Below, in pieces: positions 44,901 to 54,608 of a stretch of 64,000 bases of DNA. The stretch is from assembly GCF_021018895.1 (NCBI RefSeq), contig NC_079364.1:12553385-12617384 (forward strand). Reading direction: 5' to 3'. The notes under the pieces were generated by a model that saw only the letters and a program-made list of their open reading frames with translations, ran no database searches and was not told the origin of the DNA. Position 1 is the first letter of the stretch. Each line of letters begins with the position of its first letter. Source of the stretch: Seriola aureovittata. Its lineage: Eukaryota; Chordata; Actinopteri; Carangiformes; Carangidae. The position numbers were made by a program, and so were the translations under genes.

Positions 44901-47900
44901 TGTTGAAGACCTCTTCAATAGTGAGCAGTGTAACAACATCACATCACAGGTTTTGACTTTTTTCCAAAGACAATTCTATTAAAAAATCGGCACAGTTGTA
45001 ACATAGTTTTCAAATAAGTAGTTATTGGGATTATTGCCTTTTTAAACTGTGGTGTGTATTCTGTTCATATGTGTTTATCAGTCTGCGGCCTTCTGGGTGA
45101 TGCTCAGAGCCGTCAAGGAGTTTGTTCACAATGAAGGCAGTGGAAGCCTACCTGTACGGGGAACCATCCCAGATATGATCGCAGACTCTCAGAAGTTTAT
45201 CAACCTTCAAAATGTGTAAGTGTGGACTATGTGAGTGCTTGCTGTACAGATGAATTTGTAGAGGGCAAAAGTTCTTTGTAGTGAAACATTGTGTCCAGTT
45301 CTGTATTTCTTTTTCTAACAGTGCATGATTTAATAATTTGGCTTTGTGGGTGTGTTGCTATTCATTTGTTTTTCTTTTATTTCAGTTACAGGGAAAAGGC
45401 CATGCAGGACGCATCAGCTGTTTCTAAGCATGTGGAATGTCTAATGCAGTCTGTTGGAAAGGTATGCTGTAATCCCATGTCTTCACTGAATTACTGTGGA
45501 GGTTAGTCAGAAAAAAGTTTGAATTTAGTGCTCAATCAATTAATTCCTTATGTGTTAAAAATAAATGTCAGCTAAGTCTCATGAATTAGCTGTGATTTGG
45601 CAACATTAGATTTGATGTATCACAATATGCGCTCTAAAACCAATGTCACAATATTGCTCTTTTTGTGATGATCAAAGGCTAACAGTTAGCTGCTTAAAAG
45701 CCTGATATAGGCAAATCTATCCAACAAATAGTGGTCAAGAGAAAGTATGTGACACGCCCCACAAAAAAGCACTTACAAGAAAGTGACTAAACGCTATCCA
45801 TGCATTGGGAATATATTCGTTGAGCTTACAACGGTATCCAGGCAAGTTCAACCAACTTGAGAAGCCACTTTGTGATTTAAGTGTGCAAACCTACAACAAA
45901 AATCTGGTATTATTTCAGCAGGAAATCAGATTTTTCCTTTGTGTCCTCTTTGTGACTTTTGAATGACTCTTGCATGCAGCCATGTTAGGATTAAATTATA
46001 AAAGCATTAATAGATTTTGCCCTGACATACTCGATAAATGCATTACATTGAAAGGGATTTCCTCTGAAATTACTTTCAATTTTCCTTTCGACAAGCCACC
46101 AGAGAGCATCTCGGAAAAGGACATCAAACTGCTCTGTAAGTAACCTACTCTTTAACTAACAACCCTAACTCTCACAGTTTTATGTTCAGTGGGCATATTT
46201 GCATCCACAAATCCAAACATATTTTTTTGAGTTATTATTTAATATTGAGATGAGGAGTTGTGGTTTAATTGTGTCACAGATTTATTATATTACATTATAA
46301 AATAAGTTATGTAACACAAGGAAATTGGTTATAATGTCTCTGCTTGAAATAATGCAGCCTTTAATTAAACACTGTAATTAGTGTAATATCCATGTAAACA
46401 TACCTACTGGGGATCTGTTTTGACATGCATGTATTTACAAACGTTGGTATAATGTCTGAATTGAAACTGCCTTACGCCATATGTACATCAATTTAATATT
46501 GTTACTAATTTTGCAGCACTTGAAAGCACCACATCTGTAATGTGTTGCCATCATGCACCAGTACTGCCTTTTTTAATCTCAATTTTGTATTTCTCTTGTA
46601 ATGCTCTCACTGTGTGATCCCTCTGGACTCGAGACAACTCAATCTGTTACATTGTAGGCTTTTGCAGCACCTGCAATAGGTTTATTCCTAACTGTGGGCA
46701 TTTATGTTGGTGTCTAGGTAAGAATGCATCCTTTCTGAGGGTAGTGCGCTGCAGATCTCTGGCTGAAGAATATGGTGTTGATTCAGTAAATAAAGATGAA
46801 ATCAGTAAGTTGAAAATAAATTTCCTTTCTGACTGTCTGGTGTTGTTGAGTTTGAGCTTACTCTAGTACCATTTTCTATTCTGCTAAGCATTAAGTATAT
46901 TCACTGATTAGCAAAAGCTGTGTCTTCTCAGCCTCATGCATGGACAGTCCAGATAGCGAGATGGTCTTCTACCTCATGCTTCGCGCCGTTGATCGCTTCT
47001 ATCAGCAGCACTCCCGCTACCCAGGTACGGCCAAGGTTCATACAGGTTTTTTCTTTAACAAACTGAAGATGTGAAACACTTCCATGGAGCTGACTTGAAC
47101 CGTCACAATTTTCTAAAATCAGATGTTTTTTTGTGTTTGGTAAAATTTGTTGCTGATTTTTGTACAAGGCAGAACTGGTCAGTCATTGACAGACCATATC
47201 AACCTGGGCCATCTATAGGGAAAGAAAATAGTAGCGTCTTGAAATTTAAATCCACATTTATGTGTACGCATACAAGTAAAAGAAAGTAGTACATGCTAGC
47301 AGCCTGCAGTAAATGACCATTACAGCTGCAGACATTTTATAGCTCCTTTACATTTAACATTTATATCACTTTTTGGGTCTTTAGATTATATTGGTAGAGC
47401 TGCTTTGTCAGTATCAATATAATAAAGTCATCATCCCTAGAGCTCTGGGGAGAGCGCCGTGATGTTAAAATGGGCTGGCAGGTGTATCAAGAGGTAGATC
47501 ATTCCTCCTGATACCATGTCTTCTCTTACCAGGAGTTTACAACTACCAGGTTGAGGAAGACATCAGCAAACTGAAGCTCTGTGTAAACAGCCTACTGCAG
47601 GAGTACAGCCTCAATATCAACATCAAAGACGACTATATCCATGAGTTGTAAGTCATTGTCACTGCTGAATTCACTGTTTAGAATGATTGTTAAAGACTGT
47701 GCCAAATGATGATTAATTTTTTCCCATACACCCTTTATATATCCTGCAGCTGTCGGTATGGTGCGGCAGAGCCACACACAGTTGCAGCATTTTTGGGAGG
47801 TAAAGTTATAGGCCTCTTCCGAAATCAATTGATCCTTGATTCATATGTGCGGCATATCTCACTCAAACAGAGGTAATAAATCAAAGCTGTCTAATAAATT

Positions 47901-48029
47901 TGTCAATATGTTTGTTTAGGATCAGCTGCTCAAGAGGCCATCAAGATCATCAGCCACCAGTTTGTGCCCTTTAGCAACACTTTCATTTACAACGCAATGT
48001 CACAGACCTCTGCCACCTTTCATTTGTGA
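41877..48029 (+). CDS. nae1: NEDD8-activating enzyme E1 regulatory subunit (APP-BP1), complete, 20 exons
   Basis: Regulatory half of the heterodimeric E1 that, with Uba3, adenylates NEDD8 and starts cullin neddylation. Exons: 41877-41926, 42354-42457, 42548-42608, 42706-42736, 42958-43029, 43368-43447, 43725-43834, 44090-44199, 44302-44364, 44483-44546, 44646-44737, 44890-44949, 45082-45215, 45386-45461, 46096-46135, 46718-46804, 46932-47024, 47533-47647, 47750-47799, 47920-48029. Together 1602 bases: 533 residues plus TGA (human 534). Hallmarks are [13 protein letters not shown] and [18 protein letters not shown] (inactive ThiF-like adenylation fold), [31 protein letters not shown] and the C-terminal [17 protein letters not shown]. 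No catalytic cysteine is expected in this subunit. The start ATG lies in GAAACCATGG, a strong Kozak context. Confidence 0.97.
41927..42353 (+). other. nae1: nae1 intron 1
   Basis: 427 bases with several GCTA/GTTAGC motifs near 42038-42080; no element recognised. Confidence 0.8.
42354..42457 (+). CDS. nae1: nae1 coding exon 2
   Basis: 104 bases; acceptor TTTCAG, donor GTACACA. Encodes [20 protein letters not shown] and [14 protein letters not shown], the nucleotide-fold start typical of E1-like proteins. Confidence 0.97.
42548..42608 (+). CDS. nae1: nae1 coding exon 3
   Basis: 61 bases; acceptor TTGTCAG, donor GTAAGAC. Encodes [19 protein letters not shown]. Confidence 0.95.
42706..42736 (+). 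CDS. nae1: nae1 coding exon 4 (micro-exon)
   Basis: 31 bases; acceptor CTTGCAG, donor GTATGCT. Encodes [10 protein letters not shown]. Found by joining phases on both sides. Confidence 0.93.
42958..43029 (+). CDS. nae1: nae1 coding exon 5
   Basis: 72 bases; acceptor GTTGCAG, donor GTTGGT (weak after +2). Encodes [20 protein letters not shown]. Confidence 0.94.
43030..43367 (+). other. nae1: nae1 intron 5
   Basis: 338 bases, AT-rich, nothing recognised. Confidence 0.8.
43368..43447 (+). CDS. nae1: nae1 coding exon 6
   Basis: 80 bases; acceptor CTTATAG, donor GTATGAG. Encodes [20 protein letters not shown]. Confidence 0.95.
43725..43834 (+). CDS. nae1: nae1 coding exon 7
   Basis: 110 bases; acceptor TTCAACAG, donor GTTAGTG. 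Encodes [20 protein letters not shown] and [13 protein letters not shown]. Confidence 0.95.
44090..44199 (+). CDS. nae1: nae1 coding exon 8
   Basis: 110 bases; acceptor CTCTTCAG, donor GTGTGTA. Encodes [19 protein letters not shown] and [10 protein letters not shown]. Confidence 0.96.
44302..44364 (+). CDS. nae1: nae1 coding exon 9
   Basis: 63 bases; acceptor AACCTCTAG, donor GTACAGT. Encodes [20 protein letters not shown]. Confidence 0.95.
44483..44546 (+). CDS. nae1: nae1 coding exon 10
   Basis: 64 bases; acceptor CTTTGTAG, donor GTATCTG. Encodes [19 protein letters not shown]. Confidence 0.95.
44646..44737 (+). CDS. nae1: nae1 coding exon 11
   Basis: 92 bases; acceptor TCCTTCAG, donor GTGCCAG. 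Encodes [20 protein letters not shown]. Confidence 0.96.
44890..44949 (+). CDS. nae1: nae1 coding exon 12
   Basis: 60 bases; acceptor TTTCTGCAG, donor GTTTTGA. Encodes [20 protein letters not shown]. Confidence 0.93.
45082..45215 (+). CDS. nae1: nae1 coding exon 13
   Basis: 134 bases; acceptor TTTATCAG, donor GTAAGTG. Encodes [12 protein letters not shown] and the conserved [20 protein letters not shown]. Confidence 0.97.
45386..45461 (+). CDS. nae1: nae1 coding exon 14
   Basis: 76 bases; acceptor TTATTTCAG, donor GTATGCT. Encodes [20 protein letters not shown]. Confidence 0.95.
45462..46095 (+). other. nae1: nae1 intron 14
   Basis: 634 bases; no recognised repeat. It is the longest nae1 intron and precedes the weakest acceptor. 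Confidence 0.8.
46096..46135 (+). CDS. nae1: nae1 coding exon 15
   Basis: 40 bases; acceptor CGACAAG (weak, purine at -4), donor GTAAGTA. Encodes [13 protein letters not shown]. Short exon placed by reading-frame continuity with its neighbours. Confidence 0.92.
46136..46717 (+). other. nae1: nae1 intron 15
   Basis: 582 bases, AT-rich; nothing recognised. Confidence 0.8.
46718..46804 (+). CDS. nae1: nae1 coding exon 16
   Basis: 87 bases; acceptor GTGTCTAG, donor GTAAGTT. Encodes [20 protein letters not shown]. Confidence 0.95.
46932..47024 (+). CDS. nae1: nae1 coding exon 17
   Basis: 93 bases; acceptor CTTCTCAG, donor GTACGGC. Encodes [20 protein letters not shown] and [10 protein letters not shown]. 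Confidence 0.96.
47025..47532 (+). other. nae1: nae1 intron 17
   Basis: 508 bases; nothing recognised. The minus-strand frame at 46934-47167 is a shadow of exon 17. Confidence 0.8.
47533..47647 (+). CDS. nae1: nae1 coding exon 18
   Basis: 115 bases; acceptor CTTACCAG, donor GTAAGTC. Encodes [20 protein letters not shown] and KDDYIHE. Confidence 0.96.
47750..47799 (+). CDS. nae1: nae1 coding exon 19
   Basis: 50 bases; acceptor ATCCTGCAG, donor GTAAAGT. Encodes [16 protein letters not shown], among the most conserved parts of the protein. Confidence 0.96.
47920..48029 (+). CDS. nae1: nae1 terminal coding exon
   Basis: 110 bases with stop TGA at 48027-48029; acceptor TTTGTTTAG. Encodes [20 protein letters not shown] and the ending [10 protein letters not shown], close to the human end [10 protein letters not shown]. 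Confidence 0.97.
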
Positions 48030-51000
48030 ATTTGGTTACTAATCCTGGGTTTTCTTACAGAAATATCAGACAAAATAGGGCAAAAATGAAAGATGCATTT
48101 ACTGAACCAACTGGCTTTCTGGAAACTGCACATGATGATTTGAAAGAGGGGAGGAACAAGAAAGCACTTTTATCACTTCATAAATGTGTGCACTTAGAAA
48201 ATATTTGTCATGGAGATCGTAAGTCAGGACTCTTTAGACTAAGTGCTCTGTTGATCATAAAGCCTTGCTGTCTTCTCAGAAGTTCCTGAAGGGGAATAAG
48301 TCAGGTAGCACCCACAGAGGATTTCTTTAAACATTTTTTTTGGTGTTCAGCAGACATCATTAAACAAAGCTGGAAATGAAACTAGCAGATTCAAAAGATT
48401 CATGTGTAATATTTCCATTTGTGAAACCCCACATTTATGGATGGTATATTACAATGTAGCACCACTTTGTCTACTTTAATCACAGCTGTCTCTTTATTGT
48501 ATTGTGTTTGGAACAAGGTGGGAGATTTTTGGTTAAAATGAACAAATGTTGTGTTTTAACTCCCATGCACTGCTATAAAAACATTCAACATTTTACCTGA
48601 ATTTGTTTACTTTTATATTAAGGTGAAGTGAACACATACTCAGCACGCATCTTTTACAGTGTGCAAAAATGTCGATGTCCCTAGTGTCTGCCAACTGCTG
48701 GGCTGGCACAGTTTCACCACTGTTCAGATACACTCTTGTAAACACACAGAGTTAAGCGACCGTGATTTGTTGACTAGTTTAAAAGTTGAAACAAGGATTA
48801 CACAGTTATTTAGCCAGAATTAATGTTAGCTGACAAGCATGTGAGCTTCTTCAGAGGCCCTTAATGTGACTTGCCCCCTGGCAGGATTATGATGACTTTT
48901 GTTGGGAGTGGATGACATTATTTAATCCAACACTAGAGGGCACTCTTCCATGTTTTACCATTCCCAGGTCATCATGTAGTTCCAAGTTTATTTTGCATGC
49001 TCTGTTCGGTGACCAATTCCTAAATGCTGACCCTTGCATTTGACGTAGTTAGTTGTAGGATGTTAACAAAAAACTAGTAATGTTAATGATCAACCAGTAT
49101 GTTGTTTCTTAGTAACTCTCTCTGAGATGCCTAGTGTATATAGAGGACACTGGTCTTCGTAGTGGTGAGTAAGATCCAACATGCAGCACAGAACCCTGTC
49201 AGAGAATGATGATGTGAGGGTCATTGTGATGTAACTGTTGGGCAGAGTGAAGATTCTCATTTGTTGTTTTCTTCCCAGACTGGCTGAATGGAAATTTGCC
49301 CTCAGCAGATCTTTTCCTTGTAAGACTCTATCCAACCCCCACCCCCTGACACACACACACACGCACACACACCCCCAGCTCTCCCCATACAGCTATCTGT
49401 CTCACATTCTCACACACATACACACCCTCCGTCTCTGTTTGTCTGAGAGGGATAGAGCAGGTTGCCAAGAAGTACTCTGGCCATTTCCTAAATGAAGATT
49501 TTGTCCACTGCCTCTTAAAGATTATCACGTGTCCATCCATCCACCCACTGGCTCTGAAGATTATCATGTAGCAGTGCCAGGTTTATTAGTCCAAACCAGA
49601 CAGTTTCCTTTTTGTGAAGTTAGAGACGCAGCCCACTAACTACTGGAAGAAAAAAAAAAGAGCTTAATCTCAGATAAATACTGTGCATAATGTCATCAGA
49701 GGTAGAATAGTTGTTCACATAATATGCCTCTGGAACTGTTACCTATGCTGTATTGGTTTTAAACCTGCCAGGTTTTTCCCTTTCTACCAGGTCTGTCTAT
49801 GTCCACTTCTTAAATAAAGAAAACACTTAGGGAGTAGGATTTCCTTTAAAACAAATTAAACATTCACATTACTTTAACTGTGTGCTATTGGTAATTTTAT
49901 CTCTTAATTGCATGAGACATTTATTTTGAGAAGATGAGTTTCATTCTTTTGAGACTGCATACTGGAGAACACCACTTCTATAGCAGTTTTTTAGGGGTAT
50001 TAAAGCATAGTTCTGATTTATACTGGTTTTAAGACCCTTTGAACTCCAAAACATAATTTAGTTAACTTTTATACTATTGAAAATCTACTCCATCTCTATC
50101 TTCTCCTACCAACAATGAGACTTAACAGTACAGACAGGGCATGAGTTCACGGTCACTAGTATCTTAGTGTGCGTTCGGACAATTTGTATACAGCTGTGTC
50201 AACATCTTAACATTCAGTGCTGACCATTTAAACGCACCAGGATGGCTTCAGTTATTGCTTTGTATCTGCTTCGTACTATCAGAGCTTGAGTGTTTCCTTG
50301 TAACCTAACACCCCCACTCTTATAAGGATGGTTACTGACATGAGATAACAGAGAAACAAACAGGCCAAGGAGACCTTTTTGTCTCACAACAATTTATGGT
50401 GCAGCCCCACACCCTTTCTTGCTTTTTTCCTTTTTTTAATTAAGTGTTCACATGGTAATGGTACGCTTCAGAGAAGGCACTGCAAAAAGTTTGAAAAATT
50501 AAAGAGAAAATAATTAGATTTAAAGACGGAAAAGTAAAAGCAGTTTGTTTTACTGTATTAAGTTCAAAATACAAAACAAATGCCACCACAACTGATTCAT
50601 AGTTACATTAGAATTAACTTTATAATTAAATAATTGCAGTAATCTAACATCAGAATTGTTGCTGGACCAATTGAAATGATGAAATGTGAATTACCTGATG
50701 TGTGTTGGTTTTACATGCTCATTTATGCTCACTAAATGAGCTATTGTTTTTCTAACTAATTAAAATATCAATACAATTAAACCATACCAGTGTCAGCAGC
50801 TTCCAAGAAAAATCATACATAACCAGCAGTACCTGTGATGAATGACTAGTGTAAATCATAGTTGTTTTTTTTAATGGTGCACAGGGTAGTTGTGTCATTA
50901 CTTACAAAATTAGTAAATCAGCTACAGCAGTTGAGCTCACTAAGGAAACTTAATTTTGTTGTTTCTCACTCACCTGGTAATCTGATTGTTGTGTGTGCTG

Positions 51001-51609
51001 ATAGTTTTGAAAAGAGCTGAAATATTTTCTAAATGCCTGTAGGTGAGGTGGTCATGCTCAGATACATTCCTGTAAAAAAGGGCCTCTATGATATGATATT
51101 ATGAACTATCACTATGCGAAATGTTTCTTTTTTTATCTAATTTGGCATGTGTCTATGCATGTGCAATGTTTCAGCAAGCAGAAGGTTCCTGATCTGTTAG
51201 CATGTGGTTGCTATTTTCTACTTAAAACCAATGGACAGAAATTAAACGTTTCATTACACACTTGAATTTAAGAAGATGAAAGGTTGTAGGCTTGCTTTTC
51301 CAAGAAAAACCTGTTCTTTAAGCCCATAACTTCTTTACTGTCAGTTTCATCATATAATACTGAATTTCAAACTGATCAGTTCTAAATCCTTTGATTATGA
51401 ATTTTCTCTCCAAATTCACGTCACACTGTGCTGATATGTGTGTTTTATTTCTCTTAATCCGTCATCAACCTACACTAAACTGATATTCACTTAGCTAGCC
51501 TCATGGCTATCTTTGGCCACTTCGGGGCATTGGATACAAGTTGTGAGCACAACATTGACATACAGAATAATCGCCTTTGGAGTTGATCAACAGTGACTTT
51601 TTTGTTGTA
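48030..51609. other. nae1 3' UTR and intergenic region
   Basis: Weak polyadenylation candidates are ATTAAA at 48359-48364 and AATAAA at 49813-49818; neither is decisive. A CA repeat lies at 49349-49372. No gene recognised; open frames at 48026-48289 and 49238-49567 are unsupported or made of repeats. Confidence 0.6.
49349..49372. repeat. (CA)n microsatellite
   Basis: ACACAC run with one CG interruption, within a C-rich pyrimidine stretch. Confidence 0.9.
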
Positions 51610-51860
51610 GAGGAGCATTATAATTCATTTGGGGTTGTTATTCTTGCCACCTGGTGAAATTGAGTCTTTTTAGCTCTGATATCGCCTTATATCTGGCTCC
51701 CTTGCTGCCAAATGCTCCACTGTGTTCACCAGCTAGTCGCTAACTGTGACTGTCTGCTGTTTGGTGCTGAAACTCTCTATAAAGCTTTAAAATGTCGAAG
51801 TCAGCCGCAGATCAGATTGGGGTAATAATTCTCTGTGGGTTTATCACTACGGCCAACTCC
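51610..51860 (-). repeat. Dispersed percomorph repeat, same family as 17390-17815, copy 3 (inverted)
   Basis: Contains ATCTGGCTCCCTTGCTGCCA, CACCAGCTAGTCGCTAACTG and TGTCTGCTGTTTGGTGCTGA, which in reverse complement correspond to the GTTAACGACTAGCTAGTG and CCAGATATTTCCC parts of the plus-strand copies. Confidence 0.55.
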
Positions 51861-54480
51861 TTTTACATTGTAACACTCTTTTTACATTAATGTCATTTGA
51901 AACATTATTATAGAAATATCAATAATAGTCACTTTAATGAGAAATTATTATCCACTGCACTGTCATCTTCAACTTTAAATCTTTAAATCTATTTAATGAA
52001 GAGTGAGTGAAAATGCCAATTAAAAAAAAAAAAAAAAAAGTTTGCACACTTTTCATGCACGCATGTGTACTTTGCCTCCTCTGCTGCATTCATGTGTTAT
52101 CAAGACCTCAGCTTCCAGGCTCGGCTTGTAACTGCTTTATCTTTCAAGCCACAGGAGAAGCCCGACAATGGGTGCAAGAGTGTGTGTGCTCACTTGTGTG
52201 TGTTTGTTTGGGGGAGTTAGGGGGAGGGGCTGGTCGTTAATGTTGAAATCAATCAGTAAATCAGAAGCACAGCCTGCAGAGGGGCCACTGCCAGCGATGA
52301 CTCTCACTAGAAGCTTCAAGTAATAAAAGGAGAGAGGGTGGGGGTGTGTGTGGGGGGTGGGGGTGGATGACTCAGCTTAGGGAAATGAAGGAAACTGCAC
52401 AGTAAAGGTGGCAGATTGGTGGACATATCTCCCACAAGGATGAGGGGTTGTATGCCCCCCCACCCCCCCCCACCCCACACTGTCACAGGATTTTTTTAAA
52501 AACTGCATTTTTTACTAACCCGTCTTGAACAGTGTCTGAGAGAGGACTGAATGCAGTGAGAGGCAAAGGCATGAGGAGGCTGAGGGTGATGTCTTCTGAT
52601 GGCTCATGGCTACTAGTTTGAACCATTTACTTGGCTGCGGTCCAACTAGTTCACCTCCTCACGAGGCCCAGGCTGAATTAAAACTGGCCTGCCAGAGCAG
52701 AGTGGAGTTTTCAGTATGCTTGCTGGGAGACTGCAGGAGGCCGGCATACTTTAAACCTCTCAGGGGTTTGGTGAGGGCCTCTCCATTCTTCCTACAAACA
52801 GATGGAGCTGTGCCTGATGAATGCCTATGTACAATACATACAGACCGTCATGGAAATAAAGGAAACACCAGTGTAACAGCAACAGTTCAGTCCTCATGAC
52901 TATAAAATCATACAAATTATTTGCCTGTGTGAGTGAGAATCAAACTACTTACTTCTTGAGGGGAAGGTCTTTTTGTCTGTTGTAATCTTGGTCTATTTTT
53001 TGTGGATAATGTAACTAAAATAGTTGTATATTGTTGTGCAGTGGATAAACCAAGATATGTTTCATTATACACTTAAGAATTTTACAGCTTGTTTATAGGA
53101 TGTGTGATTCGTACACTCGACAGCAGTGCAGCTTAAGCCAGCCAGAGTATGTGAGGGTGGAGCTGCTGTCCCGACTTCCAGGCATTAATGGTTATATGCT
53201 TTCCAGATGCATTGTTAATGAGTCCATGTAACACACAGATGCATAAGACAGTTGGCAGGTAGAGGAAGCATATAAACATGACCTCTGCCAAAGCAGCTAG
53301 TCCATTGTATCAAAGCAGCTGGTTACGTTCAGTATGAATGCAGTTTACAGTTCAGTATATACATATACACACATACAGGCAAGGAGGGAAGAAAGAAAAG
53401 GGGTGTGTCTGCGCTGCTTTCCCAGCATAGCAAAGCAAACTCACAGTTCACACTGGGATCAGATCATTTGAGCTAGAATTGTTGCCAAAAACCTCTTTTG
53501 TGGAGATGTCAGTCATGACACAGAAAGTTGTAAATCTGTGCTCTGTATGATTGATTCCAGATTTCTCATCTCTTACTGTCATCTAAATATCCTCCTTTTT
53601 GAAGACGGACAATGTCGATTGTGAGTCGAGCTGAGCTGAGAAAACGATACTCATACTTTGTGACAGTCATCTAAATTTGATAATTAATATTAATACAAAA
53701 TAGAACATGGACTGATAATACATGTCTCTGTTTGCCACAATCTTTTAATGGATATATACAAAATAACAAAATAACAAGACGACAGACAATAGAAAAGCTG
53801 GGGCAAAACCTTAATATTTTAAAAATGTTTCTTCCACAAGTCAAACTATTTTTGTGTGATGTGCACCTGTGTGAGCTTTCTAAATGTCCACAGTGGAAAA
53901 TGTCTAATTACATCAAATCTCAAATGACACTGATTCAGGAGGAATATATTTTGATGATTTTCATTTGGGGTGGGGTCGGTGGAGGCAAGGGGTTAATTGG
54001 ATTATTGTCTGTACACACTTACAATCTATTCATCTGGATTCATGTTCCATTAGCAGCAAGGCCCTTATAGAGTCTGGAAGTCGGCATCTCCAGATGGGGT
54101 CAGACCTTCAGCGACCCCCCCCCCCCGAGACCTGGGTGTCGTATTACACTCTTAAATGCACACTTAGAGGCACACACTCACATCAGCGTCATGTGCAAAA
54201 TACAGCATCAGGCACATGTGCACATACTGTACACACTCACAGGAGATGAATACGACACACACAAGCAGTCACATAACTCTGATATGCAGTATGCAGCATA
54301 TTTGAATGATTAACCTGCAGTCTTCCCAGCTTCCTGGTCCAGGTTGAAGTATTTACATTTTAGTCATTCAGCTGATACTCATATCTTCCTTTTATCTTTA
54401 CCAGGGCTGTAAAGAAATGCATGTAACGGTATTGTATGTTAAAGCACTTTTGCTTATTTCTGGCATTTTTTTTTTTCCAG
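51861..54480. other. Intergenic, no gene recognised
   Basis: Contains an A run at 52022-52039, the G/C-rich pair at 52337-52480 and a C run of about 12 at 54115-54126. The open frames at 52606-52899 and 53732-54070 show no domain features. Confidence 0.6.
52337..52480. repeat. G-rich and C-rich tracts forming an imperfect inverted repeat
   Basis: A G-rich tract at 52337-52366 (runs of five to six G split by T or TGTG) is followed by a C-rich tract at 52455-52480 (runs of seven, nine and four C split by A). The second is largely the reverse complement of the first. Each could form a G-quadruplex, on opposite strands, and the two together could pair as a hairpin with a loop of about 90 bases. 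Confidence 0.7.
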
Positions 54481-54608
54481 AAGTACATGAACGTGCTCTA
54501 GAGTACATTCTCCAGGTGCCGTTCTTATCTCTGCCGTTGTGCTATGACATTCTCCTCATCGCTGAGATCAGTCGGAAACAAGGCGGCTGGAATTCCATTC
54601 TGGAGTAA
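54481..54608 (+). CDS. Candidate unrecognised terminal coding exon
   Basis: A strong acceptor (a run of about ten T then CCAG) precedes 54481. If the exon enters in phase 1, it reads VHERALEYILQVPFLSLPLC through AEISRKQGGWNSILE to TAA at 54606-54608, 41 residues. The segment has more CpG than its flanks and a protein-like mix of hydrophobic and charged residues. I do not recognise the protein, and no upstream exon of the same gene is evident, so this may be chance. It does not belong to nae1, whose 20 exons are complete. Confidence 0.25.

Noticed and set aside
53732..54070. 112-codon open frame on the plus strand
   Set aside because: AT-rich composition, no domain features, no splice support.
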